From Kitasatospora viridis (GTDB lineage: Bacteria; Actinomycetota; Actinomycetes; Streptomycetales; Streptomycetaceae): a stretch of DNA of 64,000 bases. The notes under the pieces are model-generated. The model made no database searches, was not told the DNA's origin, and saw only the letters and a list, made by a program, of their open reading frames with translations. A program made the translations under genes and the position numbers. Of this stretch, positions 53,539 through 63,500 are shown piece by piece (within the stretch, counting starts at the first letter, position 1; each line of letters starts with the position of its first letter). The stretch covers positions 868,001-932,000 of the forward strand of contig NZ_VIWT01000001.1 in the NCBI RefSeq assembly GCF_007829815.1. Reading direction: 5' to 3'.

Positions 53539-54819
53539 TCAGAACGCGACCGGCTGCTCCCGGCCCATCCGCAGCAGGGTCCGCCCGCCGGCCACGGCGA
53601 GCGCGAGGATGCCGACACCGGACACCACGATCGGCACGTTGACCGCGGTGGCCGTCGCGACCGCACCGGCGGTGATCGCGCCGAACGGCGACACGCTCAC
53701 CGACAGCAGCCGGAACACCCCGTTCACCCGGCCCAACAGCTCCGGCGGGATGGTGGTCTGGCGGAAGGCCGTGATCAGGGTCTGCCAGATGGCGATCCCG
53801 AAGCCGACCGCCCCGAACGAGACCACGGCGACCGCGGTCTGCCGGGTGGCGCCGAGCAGCAGGCAGGCGACACCCATGATGACCAGGGCCAGCACGGCAC
53901 CGCGCAGCACGCCGAGCCGGCGCCGGACCCAGTCGCTGCCGAGCCCGCCGATGACCCCGCCGATCGCGTTCGCCGCGAGGAAGAAACCGTAGGCGCTCTC
54001 CGGGAGGTGCAGCCAGGTGACGATGTAGAGCACCATCAGCACACCGAGGCTCATGGTGAAGAAGTTCAGCACGCCCAGGATCAGCGCCAGCCGGATCAGC
54101 AGCCGGTCCGACCGCAGGTAGGTCATGCCCTCCTTGATCATCTGCCCCCAACTGGTGCGCGGCCCGGTCGACTCCGTGCGCAGCGTGCGCAGCACCGGGA
54201 ACAGCATCAGCAGCACGCCGAGCAGGAACGAGGCGCCGTCGAGCAGGAACGGCGCCACCGCGGCGAACGCGAAGAGCAGACCGCCCAGCGGCTGCCCGAG
54301 GCTGTCGCGCAGCACCACCTGCACCGCGTGCAGCCGGCCGTTGGCCTTGGTCATCTGCTCGACCGGAACGACCTTGGGCAGGAAGGCCTGTGCGGTGACC
54401 AGGAAGACGGACTCGCCCATGCCGAGCACCGCCGCCGCCACGTAGAGCATGACCAGGTTCAGCGAGTGGGTGAGCACGCCCACCGCGATCAGCGACACCA
54501 GCACGAAGCGGCACAGGTCGATCAAGACCAGCAGCGCCCGCCGGTTGAAGATGTCCGCCCAGACGCCGCCGATCGGCGCCATCATCATCCCCAGCGCGGT
54601 GACGATGGTCGTCAGCGACAACAGCATCGCGTTGTGGGTGAAGGAGAAGACCAGCAGCGGCAGGGCGCTGTTGCGCACGCCGTCACCGAGCGAGGACACC
54701 GCGTTGGCCAGCCACAGCCGGCCGAAGTGGGGCCACGTCCCGTCCGCCGCGCCGAGGCCGGACGGCGGGTCCTGCTTCGACGGCGCACGCGTCGAATCGT
54801 CCGTGCTGCTCGCTTCCAT
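53539..54819 (-). CDS. MFS exporter (12-TM, EntS-like)
   Basis: A 426-aa major facilitator with about 12 spans. LWLANAVSSLGDGVRNSALPLLVFSFT is the start of TM1, and APIGGVWADIFNRRALLVLIDLC (cited in part) carries the GxxaDrxxRR motif A. It belongs to the EntS/MdfA-like group that includes siderophore and small-peptide exporters. The ATG lies inside a 15-nt tandem duplication, whose upstream copy supplies a GGAAGCGAG ribosome-site-like sequence. It would export the product of region E or F. Confidence 0.92.
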   Translation of the reverse strand: MEASSTDDSTRAPSKQDPPSGLGAADGTWPHFGRLWLANAVSSLGDGVRNSALPLLVFSFTHNAMLLSLTTIVTALGMMMAPIGGVWADIFNRRALLVLIDLCRFVLVSLIAVGVLTHSLNLVMLYVAAAVLGMGESVFLVTAQAFLPKVVPVEQMTKANGRLHAVQVVLRDSLGQPLGGLLFAFAAVAPFLLDGASFLLGVLLMLFPVLRTLRTESTGPRTSWGQMIKEGMTYLRSDRLLIRLALILGVLNFFTMSLGVLMVLYIVTWLHLPESAYGFFLAANAIGGVIGGLGSDWVRRRLGVLRGAVLALVIMGVACLLLGATRQTAVAVVSFGAVGFGIAIWQTLITAFRQTTIPPELLGRVNGVFRLLSVSVSPFGAITAGAVATATAVNVPIVVSGVGILALAVAGGRTLLRMGREQPVAF

Positions 54820-54831
54820 GCTGCTCGCTTC
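54802..54831. repeat. 15-nt tandem duplication spanning MFS start codon
   Basis: GAAGCGAGCAGC(A/C) plus three bases is repeated twice on the minus strand at 54802-54816 and 54817-54831 with one base changed. The copy inside the gene encodes residues 2-6; the upstream copy forms the translation start region. Confidence 0.7.
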
Positions 54832-54880
54832 CGTGATCCTCGTACTCCGGCGGCACCGGGGTTCCGGTGCCCGAACCGTG

Positions 54881-56731
54881 CTAAACGACTGCGTCGACGC
54901 CCGTGACCAGACTGAGCATCCGGCCGTCCTCCTCGAAGAGGACCCGGTGCTGCCGCAGGGTCTCCACCAGGCCGTCCAGCTCGGCCGGCGCCGCCCCGTC
55001 CGGGACGGTCAACTGGTCGGGGCGCCTGGGTGAGTTGAGCTCGCGGAGCAGCCCGAGCAGCTGGTCGCCGACCGGGATCCGCCGCGGCTCACCGAACCGG
55101 GTGTCCCGGATGACGTACCCGTCGTCCTCCCGCAGCAGCTCCAGGCTGGGGCGCTGCGCCGACTCCTCCCAGCTCTGCTGCCAGTCGGTCACCACCCGCT
55201 GGAGCGACGGGTACCACTTCAACGCGGTCGCGGCGTAGGGCGCGGCGCCGTGATCGGCGAAGAAGTAGGCCAGCTGGTCGAGCTGTTGCGGCGCGAACGG
55301 GAAGACCAGCGAGTAGAAGTCCATCGGCCGCAGGTCCAGCCCGTAGTCGAGCCGCTGGTTGAAGTAGGGGCTGAACCGGTCGAAGCGGATGAAGAACGCG
55401 CCGGTCGGGGGCGTGAGATGGGCCAGCAGCGGGAAGTCCCGCTCGTACTTGGCGTACATCTCCTCGGGCTCCTTGGGCGCGCCGATCAGCAGGTTCCACT
55501 CCGGGTGGATGCCGTAGCGCAGGCAGAGCTTCATGAACTGCAGGCTCTGGAACGCCGTGGTGCCCTTGCCGAGCAGCTTGAGCACCTCGGAGTTGACCGC
55601 CTCGATCCCGGCCTGCACCCGGTTGACCCGCGCCCGGGCCAGCGTCTGCATGTGGGTCTCGCTGAGCGGGAGCTTGATCTCGTAGAAGACAGACGCGTCG
55701 TCCGGGGCGTCGACCCGCGGGAACACCTCGGCCGGGTAGTTCCTGGGCAGGATGTAGTCGGTGCACATGAAGTGCTTGAACTCCGGGTGGAACGAGAACA
55801 GCCACTCGAACTGGCGCACCGCCAGGTCGGGTTCCAGCTGCCGGAAGCCGATGGTCTCGTCGTTCAGGCCGCAGAAGGTGCAGTGGCTGCGGGCGCCCCA
55901 CCAGCAGCCGCGCGAGGTCTCGAAGAACAGCGTGGGTTCGAGCCGGCCCTCGGCGACCACGTCGGCGGCGTCGCGCATGGCGGCGGCGAAGCCCCGGTAG
56001 TCGAGCGGGACGTAGTCGTTGATGTCCCGGTCCTTGCCGACGCCGAACCGGACCTGGGGCTGGGTGCAGTTGTCGCGGCTGATGACGCCCCGGATCGCGG
56101 AGATGTCGGCGATCCGGCCCTCCAGGACGCAGTCGAGGAACGCCGCGAAGCTGACCAGGCTCGGACCGGAGAAGACGTAGTCCAGGGAGGGGACTTCGGC
56201 CGCCAGCACGGCGCCCATCGAGGTCTCGACGTTGGAGCCGCCGAGCAGCACCACCGCCCGCGGGTTCCGGTCCTTGATCATCTTGGCCAGCGCGATCGCC
56301 GGGACGCTCTGGGCGAACATCGTGGTCAGCCCGACCACGTCGGCGCTCGCGAGGTCGTACCGGTCGATCAGCTCGGCCAGGAACGCCTCGACGCCCTCGC
56401 GCTGCCGCGCCAGGTCCGCGCGGAACTCCTGCCACGCGGGCTCGCGGTAGTACCGGGCGAAGTAGGCCTCGGAGTTGTCCGGCTCGTCCGGGAAGGCGAT
56501 GTGCCGGAACAGCCACTCCCCCACCCCGCTGTAGAGGTGGGTCATGTCGCCGGAGATTTCCTCGTACGCACGGACACCGAAGTATCCGGTGAAATCGACG
56601 TTGAGGTAGTGCACTTCGGCGGACACCCGGTCCGCGTACTCCTGGCCGATCAGTCCGGCGAGCTGACTCAGGGCGAACGAAGGGCGGTTCCAGTCGGCAA
56701 ATGGCATGTTCACGAAAGCGACGCGAAGCAC
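54881..56731 (-). CDS. B12-binding radical SAM protein (RiPP-type C-methyltransferase family)
   Basis: A 616-aa protein with an N-terminal cobalamin-binding-like domain (residues 1-210; VVGLTTMFAQSVPAIALAK, VVLLGGSNVETSMG) and a radical SAM domain with a CX7CX2C motif (Cys276, 284, 287 in SRGCWWGARSHCTFCGLND). This is the layout of the RiPP-maturation radical SAM C-methyltransferases. They methylate unactivated carbon. No RiPP precursor is visible next to it; the substrate may be an amino acid or carrier-bound intermediate of the adjacent NRPS. The GTG at 56731 is preceded by GAGAGG and gives the conserved LRVAFVNMPF start. Confidence 0.88.
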   Translation of the reverse strand: MLRVAFVNMPFADWNRPSFALSQLAGLIGQEYADRVSAEVHYLNVDFTGYFGVRAYEEISGDMTHLYSGVGEWLFRHIAFPDEPDNSEAYFARYYREPAWQEFRADLARQREGVEAFLAELIDRYDLASADVVGLTTMFAQSVPAIALAKMIKDRNPRAVVLLGGSNVETSMGAVLAAEVPSLDYVFSGPSLVSFAAFLDCVLEGRIADISAIRGVISRDNCTQPQVRFGVGKDRDINDYVPLDYRGFAAAMRDAADVVAEGRLEPTLFFETSRGCWWGARSHCTFCGLNDETIGFRQLEPDLAVRQFEWLFSFHPEFKHFMCTDYILPRNYPAEVFPRVDAPDDASVFYEIKLPLSETHMQTLARARVNRVQAGIEAVNSEVLKLLGKGTTAFQSLQFMKLCLRYGIHPEWNLLIGAPKEPEEMYAKYERDFPLLAHLTPPTGAFFIRFDRFSPYFNQRLDYGLDLRPMDFYSLVFPFAPQQLDQLAYFFADHGAAPYAATALKWYPSLQRVVTDWQQSWEESAQRPSLELLREDDGYVIRDTRFGEPRRIPVGDQLLGLLRELNSPRRPDQLTVPDGAAPAELDGLVETLRQHRVLFEEDGRMLSLVTGVDAVV

Positions 56732-57189
56732 AGGAAACCTCTCGGAAAGGGGGCGGCGATCCAAGGACGCCCCACACGAGGTGCCGGAAGTCTCCCGAAT
56801 CGGACAAGCCGTCGGCACCGCTCGCTCCGGGGAGCGGGCCTTTCGCGCCGGACCGGGCCGCCCTGACTCCGCCTCAAGCCGCAGACAAGAGCCGGCCCCG
56901 TTTGACCCTCCCCGTTCAACTGAATGCCGGGAGCAGGCTAAGCACACCGACTCTGGCCGGTCAAGGCTCGTATTCCCCGGCCGCCTCGGACCACGGTTGA
57001 ATAACGGCACGTCAACTCGCCCTGCGGTGACCCGGTTTGCCCCGTATGAGCAGGAAGTTCGCACCCGCGCGGTCCAACTTCGTGACGTACGATGTGCGTT
57101 CGAAGCCGACTGCCGTCCATGACGGCCGACTTCCACGGGTCAACACTTCAGGGGGAAGTAACTTGTTGAACACCGGGGCCGGCGAGCCC
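56732..57189. promoter_or_regulatory. 458-nt divergent intergenic region
   Basis: The longest non-coding stretch of the window, between the radical SAM gene and the carrier protein gene, and lower in GC than its surroundings. It should hold promoters in both directions; TACGAT at 57088-57093 is a possible -10 for the rightward genes, and GGGGGAAG at 57151-57158 is a strong ribosome site placed before the TTG codons at 57163 and 57166. I see no RNA gene or coding frame with convincing features. Confidence 0.5.
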
Positions 57190-57444
57190 ATGACGACCGA
57201 ATCCCGAGTTGCGCAGATCTGGGTCGAGACGCTGAAGCACGATCAGTTCGGCCCCGAGGACAACTTCTTCGCCGTCGGCGGGCACTCGATGTTCGCCACG
57301 CTGGTCACCTACCGGCTCCGCGACGAATGGGGCATCGAGTTCCCCCTCTCGCTCATCTTCGAGCACTCCACCGTCCGCGACCTCGCGTCGGTCATCGACC
57401 GGGCCAAGGCCGACTCCGTCGGCTCGGACACCGTCACCGGCTGA
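57190..57444 (+). CDS. Free-standing peptidyl carrier protein
   Basis: An 84-aa carrier protein (from ATG 57190): VAQIWVETLKHDQFGPEDNFFAVGGHSMFATLVTYRL, with the phosphopantetheine Ser in GGHSM, then FPLSLIFEHSTVRDLA. (Cited in part.) It would hold an amino acid or aryl group for the NRPS or for the aryl-AMP ligase of region B. The best ribosome site (GGGGGAAG) is too far from this ATG but sits right before in-frame TTG codons at 57163/57166, so the true protein may be 8-9 residues longer. Confidence 0.88.
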   Translation: MTTESRVAQIWVETLKHDQFGPEDNFFAVGGHSMFATLVTYRLRDEWGIEFPLSLIFEHSTVRDLASVIDRAKADSVGSDTVTG

Positions 57445-57461
57445 TATCCACAAGGCCCAGT

Positions 57462-57492
57462 CGGGTCCGCGCCGTACACCGGTGCGGACCCG
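57462..57492 (+). terminator. Hairpin between carrier protein and NRPS genes
   Basis: CGGGTCCGC (57462-57470) pairs with GCGGACCCG (57484-57492), extended by three more pairs including one G-T, with a 7-nt loop. It lies 17 nt beyond the carrier gene stop and 31 nt before the NRPS start, so it may be an attenuator that lowers NRPS expression relative to the carrier protein. Confidence 0.6.
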
Positions 57493-57523
57493 CGCTGATC
57501 CCTGCGCCGAAGAAAGCGGTCAG

Positions 57524-60500
57524 ATGCCCCCGGAGATCCCTCTCGAAGACCGACGAGCTCGGTTCCTGAATCGAATCCGCGCCGCCGCCCGCCGGGCCGG
57601 CCAGGGCGGGCCGGCCGGGGCACCCCCGGTCGCAGCGCAGGCGCTGCCCACCGCCCTGCCACGCGCCATGGCCCACGGGCCGGCCGGAACTCCCTTGCGC
57701 CGCACGGTCGTCCACCACATCGGCGAGGACGCGCTGAAGGCGGTGCGGGACTGCGCCGCACGGACCGTCGCGCCCGCCGACTCCGTCGTGCTCGCCGCCC
57801 TGCTCGCCTGCGTCGCCCAGTACTGCGCCGAGCCGGACCTGCTGGTGGCCGTGCGCGACGGCGACGGCGCGCTCCGGCAGCTGGCGCTGACGGTCGATCC
57901 GACCCGCAGCATGACCGAGCTGGTCCGCACGGTGCACCGCGCGCTCACCGGGATCCGGTCGGCCGACACCCGCCTGCCCGACCCGGCGAACGCGCCGATC
58001 CTGGTGCGGCTCGACCCCGACCAGGACTTGGCGGCCGAGACGGTCGGCGACGTCCACCTCGGACTCACCGCGGCCGGCGCCGTGACCGCCGGGTACGACC
58101 CCGACCGCCACGAGACCGAACTGGTCGAGGGCCTGCTCCAGGGCACGGGCGCGCTGCTCGAAGCCGTGCTGGCCACCCCGGACCTCCCGCTGGTCGCGCT
58201 CCGCACGCTGTCCGGCGCGGCACTGCGCAAGGTCACGGAGGAGCCCAACCGCACCGCGCGGCCCCGCCCCGCCGACACCCTGACCGCCGCCTTCGACCGC
58301 GCCCGGGAGCGCTTCGCCGACCGCACCGCGCTGGTGGACGCGGCCGGCACCCTCAGCTACCGGCAGACCGCCGCGGCCGCCGCCCTGCTCGGCCGGCGCC
58401 TGCGCGACGCGGTCGGGGTCACGCCGGAGGACCTGGTCGCCGTCTACGTCACGCGCGCCGACAAGCGCTGGGTGGTCGGCTGCCTCGGCGCGCTGCACGC
58501 GGGCGCCGCCTGGCTGCCGATCGATCCGGCGGTACCGCCCGCACGGCTGGCGGCCCTGCTGCGCGACGCCGGCGTCGTCGCGGTCGTCACCGACGCCGCG
58601 CTGCGCGGGCGGGTCCCGGCCGGCGACTGGCGCGTGGTGGACCTGGACGATCCCGCCGGCACCCCGGACACCGCCCCGGCGCTCGACGCGGCGGACCTCG
58701 CCCCGGCGCCCACCGACCCCCGCGGCCTCGCCTACGCGATGTACACCTCGGGCAGCACCGGTGCGCCCAAGGCGGTGCTGGTGGAGCACGACAGCGCGGT
58801 CAACTTCGTCGAGTCCCTGCAACGCCTCTTCGAACTGACCCCCGACGACCGGATGCTGCAGTACGCCTCCCCCGGTTTCGACGTCTCGGTGTTCGAGATC
58901 TTCTGCGCCCTGCTCAGCGGCGCCTCGCTGCACATGATCGGCGACGACGAACGGCGCTCGGTCGGCGGGCTGACCGCCGCGCTCGACGAGGGCGGGATCA
59001 CGGTCGCCGAACTGCCGCCGGCCCTGCTCGAACTGCTCGACCCGGACCGGGTGCCGCTGCTGCGGCTGGTCTCGGTCGGCGGCGAGCCGTTCTCCGGCCG
59101 GCTGACCACCCGCTGGTCCCGGGACCGCCGGTTCGTCAACGGCTACGGCACCACCGAGACCACCATCGGCGTCATCTACAAGGAGTGCACCGGCCTGTGG
59201 CGGTCCGCGCCGCCCATCGGCCGGCCGGTCGACAACCACCAGGCCTACGTCCTCGACGAGGACCTGCGCCCGGTGCCCCCCGGAGCGGTCGGCGAGCTGT
59301 TCGTCGGCGGCGCCGGAGTCGCCCGCGGGTACCTGGGCCAGGCCGCCCGCACCGCCGAGCGGTTCCTGCCCGACCCGTTCCGGCCGGGCGGCCGCCTCTA
59401 CCGCACCGGCGACCTGGCCCGCTGGTCGGCGGAAGGCGACATCGTCTTCCTCGGCCGCCGGGACCGCCAGGTCAAGGTGCGCGGCCAGCGCGTGGAACTG
59501 GGCGAGATCGAGGCGGCGCTGACCGGCCTGCCCGAGGTCTCCGCGGCGGTCGTCGCCGACGTCGACACCGTGCTCGTCGGCTACCTGGTGGCGGCGGACG
59601 GCCTGCGGCCGGACCTCGACGCCGTCCGCCGCCGGCTCAGCGACCGGCTGCCCTCGTACATGGTGCCGACGCTGCTGGTCGAGGTCGAGCAGATCCCGAT
59701 CACCGCCTCCGGCAAGGTCGACCTGGCCGCGCTGGCGGCCCACCGCCCGGCCGGGCCCGCCCCGGCCGCCCGGCAACCCGGGTCCGCCGCCGCGGACGGT
59801 CCGGCCGGGGCCACCGGCCTCGCCCACCGGATCGCGGCCGACGGCTTCGCCGCCGTGCTGCCCGGCGCGCAGCTCGGCGCCCAACTCGGCGGCGACACCA
59901 ACTTCTTCACCTCCGGCGGCGACAGCATCCGGGCGATCCGGCTGCTGGCCTGGGTCCGCGAGGCCTTCGCGGTCGAGGTCCCGATGAGCCGGTTCTTCCG
60001 CGACCCCACCCCCGAGGCCCTCGCCCGGATGATCGAGGGCCTGCGCTCCTCGGGCGCGCGGGCCACGGCCGGCGGTCCGCTCGGCACCCCCGAGCTCGGC
60101 GGCGACGAGGACGCACCGCTCTCCTCCTCCCAGCAACGGCTTTGGTTCCTGGACCAGTTGCAGCCGGGCGACGCCTCCTACAACGTCGTCGAGGTCTTCC
60201 GGCTGAGCGGCGAGCTCGACTCCGACGCGCTGCGCCGGGCCCTGCACGCACTCGTCGAACGGCACGAGATCCTGCGGACCCGCTACGTGGCGAGCGCCGG
60301 CGTGCCGCGCCAGGTGGTGGACCCGGAGCCGACGGCGCAGCTCGAACTGCGCGACCTGACCGGCGCCCCCGGGGCCGATCTCGACGCGCTGCTCGCCGCC
60401 GAGGCGGCCGAGCCCTTCGACCTGTCCGGCGGTCCGCTGATCCGGGTCACCCTGATCCGCCGCGGCCCCCGCGAGCACGTGCTGGCCTGGGTGATCCACC

Positions 60501-63500
60501 ACATGGTCGCCGACGGGCGCTCGACCGAGGTGCTGCTGTCCGAACTCAGCGTGCTCTACGGCTCGTTCCGCCGCGGCCTGCCCGGCGACCTGCCACCCGT
60601 CGCGCTGCGGTTCCGGGACTACGCGCGCTGGCAGCGGGCCGCCCTCGGCGACCTCGCGCACCAGCAGGGCCTCGCCTACTGGCGGCGCCAACTGGCCGGT
60701 GCGCCGGCCAGGTTGGAGCTTCCCACCGACCGCCCCCGGCCCGCACAGCCCAGCACCCGGGGCGGCAGTCTGTACTTCGACCTGCCGTCCGGCACCGCGG
60801 CCGACCTCGCCGCGTTCGGCGGCCGAACCGGCGTCACCCCGTTCATGACGCTGCTCACCGCCTTCCTCGCGCTGCTCTCCCGGTACGGGCGCGACAAGGA
60901 CGTGGTGGTCGGCACCCCGTTCGCCAACCGCACCCGGCGCGAGGTCGAGGACCTGGTCGGCTTCCTGGTCAACACGGTGCCGATCCGTGCCGACTGCTCG
61001 GGCGACCCGACCTTCGCCGCGCTGCTGCGCCAGGTCGCCGAGACCTCGCTGGCCGCCGGCGACCACTCCGAGGTGCCGTTCGAGGACCTGGTCAGCGAGC
61101 TGGGCGTGGCCCGCGAACTCGGCGTCAACCCGCTGGTGCAGGTGCTCTTCCAGGTGATCGACGCCCCGGAGGAGCAGCTGTCGCTGGACGGGATCGAGAC
61201 GGCGAAGATCCCGATGGAGGAGCAGGCCGCCGCCTTCGACCTGGTCCTGGAACTGCGGATGAACCGGCAGGGGCAGCTCGGCGGACGGATCAACTACAGC
61301 GTCGATCTCTTCGACCGGGAGACCGTGGCCCGCCTCGCGGAGCACTATCACCGGCTGCTGCGCTCGGCCCTGGACACCCCCGACGGCCGGCTGTCCGAGC
61401 TGGACATGCTCGGGCAGGAGGAACGGCACCGGCTGCTGGAGACCTTCAACAGCACCGTCACCACCCCGGTGGACACCATCACCGCGGTGGTGGAGCGCCA
61501 GGCACGCGCGCGCGGCGGGGCCATCGCGGTGACGGATCCCGCCGGGCAGCTGACCTACGCTGAGCTGAACGAGCGCGCCAACCGCCTGGCCCGGCACCTG
61601 ATCGAGCTCGGCGTGGGCCGCGACACCCTGGTCGCCCTGTGCCTGCCGCCGGGCACCGAGCTGGTCGTCACCATGCTCGCGGTGCTCAAGGCCCAGGGCG
61701 GCTACCTGCCGCTCGACCCCGACCACCCCGCCGACCGGATCCGGCTGCTGCTGGACGGCTGCGGCGTGGACATCGCGGTGGGCCGCCGCTCGGCGTGGCA
61801 GCACCTGCCCGTCGGCCTGCGCCGGTTCGTGGACCTGGACGAGGAGCGGGCGGCGATCGACGCGCGGCCGGCCGGCGATCCGCCCGGCGCCGACCCGCAG
61901 GACATCGCCTACGTGCTGCACACCTCCGGATCCACCGGGCGGCCCAAGGGCGTCGCCGTGCCGCACCGCGCGCTGGTGCGGCTGGTGCTGGGCGCCGACC
62001 GGTCGCCGGTCGGCCCCGACGACACGTTCCTGCTGGTGCACCCCACCACCTTCGACCCGTCGAACCTGGAGATCTGGCTGCCGCTGGCGCACGGCGCGGC
62101 CCTGGTGATCCCGCCGCGGCGGCCGGTCGACCCGGTCGAGCTCGGCGAGCTGATCCGCACTCACGGGGTGACGGTGCTCTGGCTGTCCGCCACCATGACC
62201 CAGATGACGGTCGACATCGATCCTCAACTGCTCGCCGGAGTGCGACAGTTGGGCATCGGCGGACAGGCCCCCTCGGTGCCGCACCTGCGCCGGCTGCTGG
62301 ACGAGCTGCCCGGGCTGCGCCTGCTGAACTGCTACGGGCCCACCGAGTCCACCACCAACACCACCGTGCACCACGTGGCCGCCGCACCCGCCGAGGACAC
62401 CACCGCGATCCCGCTCGGCCGACCGGTCGGCGACACCCGGGTCTACGTCGTCGGCGTGCACGGCGAAACCGTCCCGGTCGGGGTGCCCGGAGAGCTGTGG
62501 ATCGGCGGGCGCGGCCTCGCCCGCGGCTACCTCCACGCGCCGGCCCGCACCGCCGAGCGCTTCGTCCCCGACCCGTTCGGCCCGGCCGGGGAACGGGTGT
62601 ACCGCTCCGGTGACCTGGTGCGCTGGCTGCCGGACGGCACCCTGGACTTCCTCGGCCGCGACGACGACCAGGTCAAGATCCGCGGCTACCGGATCGAGCT
62701 CGGCGAGGTCGCCACCGCGATCCGCCGGCTGCCGGGGGTCCGGGACGCCCACGTGCTGCGGCACGGCGACGGCGCGGCCGCCGAACTGGCCGCCTACGTC
62801 GTGCCCGACGCCGCCGCGGTGGACGTCGACGACCTGTTCCACCGGCTGCGGGAGCAACTGCCCGGCTACCTGGTGCCCGCCACCATCACCCCGCTGCCCG
62901 CGCTGCCGGTGTCGCCCAACGGCAAGGTCGACCGTGCCCGGCTGCCCGAGCCCCGCCGGCAACCGGCGCGGGACGGCGGCGGCCGGCCGCCGGGCACCGA
63001 GCTGGAGCAGGCGGTCCACTCGGCCTGGACAGAGGTGCTCGGCCGCGACGGCTTCGGCGTCGACGAGGACTTCTTCGCCGTCGGCGGCAACTCCTACCAG
63101 GCCGCCCAGGTGGTCGCGCGGCTGCGCGCGGCGCTGGGCACGGAGCTCACCGTCCGGATGCTCTTCGAGCACCCGAGCGTCGCCGACCTGGCCGCCGCCC
63201 TGACGGCCGCACCCGCCGCCGACGACGACGGGGACACCCCGCTGCGCCGCCGGCCGGACGGCGGCCCGGCACCGCTCTCGGTCGACCAGCAGCGGCTGTG
63301 GTTCCTGGACCAGCTCCACCCGGGCAGCGCCGACTACAACGTGCCGATGAGCCTGTGGCTGCACGGCCCGCTGGACCCGGGTGCGCTGCGCTCGGCGCTG
63401 GCCGAGGTGGTGCGCCGGCACGAGGTGCTGCGCACCAGGTTCGTCCTGGACGAGGACCGGCTGCCGGTCCAACTGGTCGAGCCTGGCGGTGAGTTCGAGC

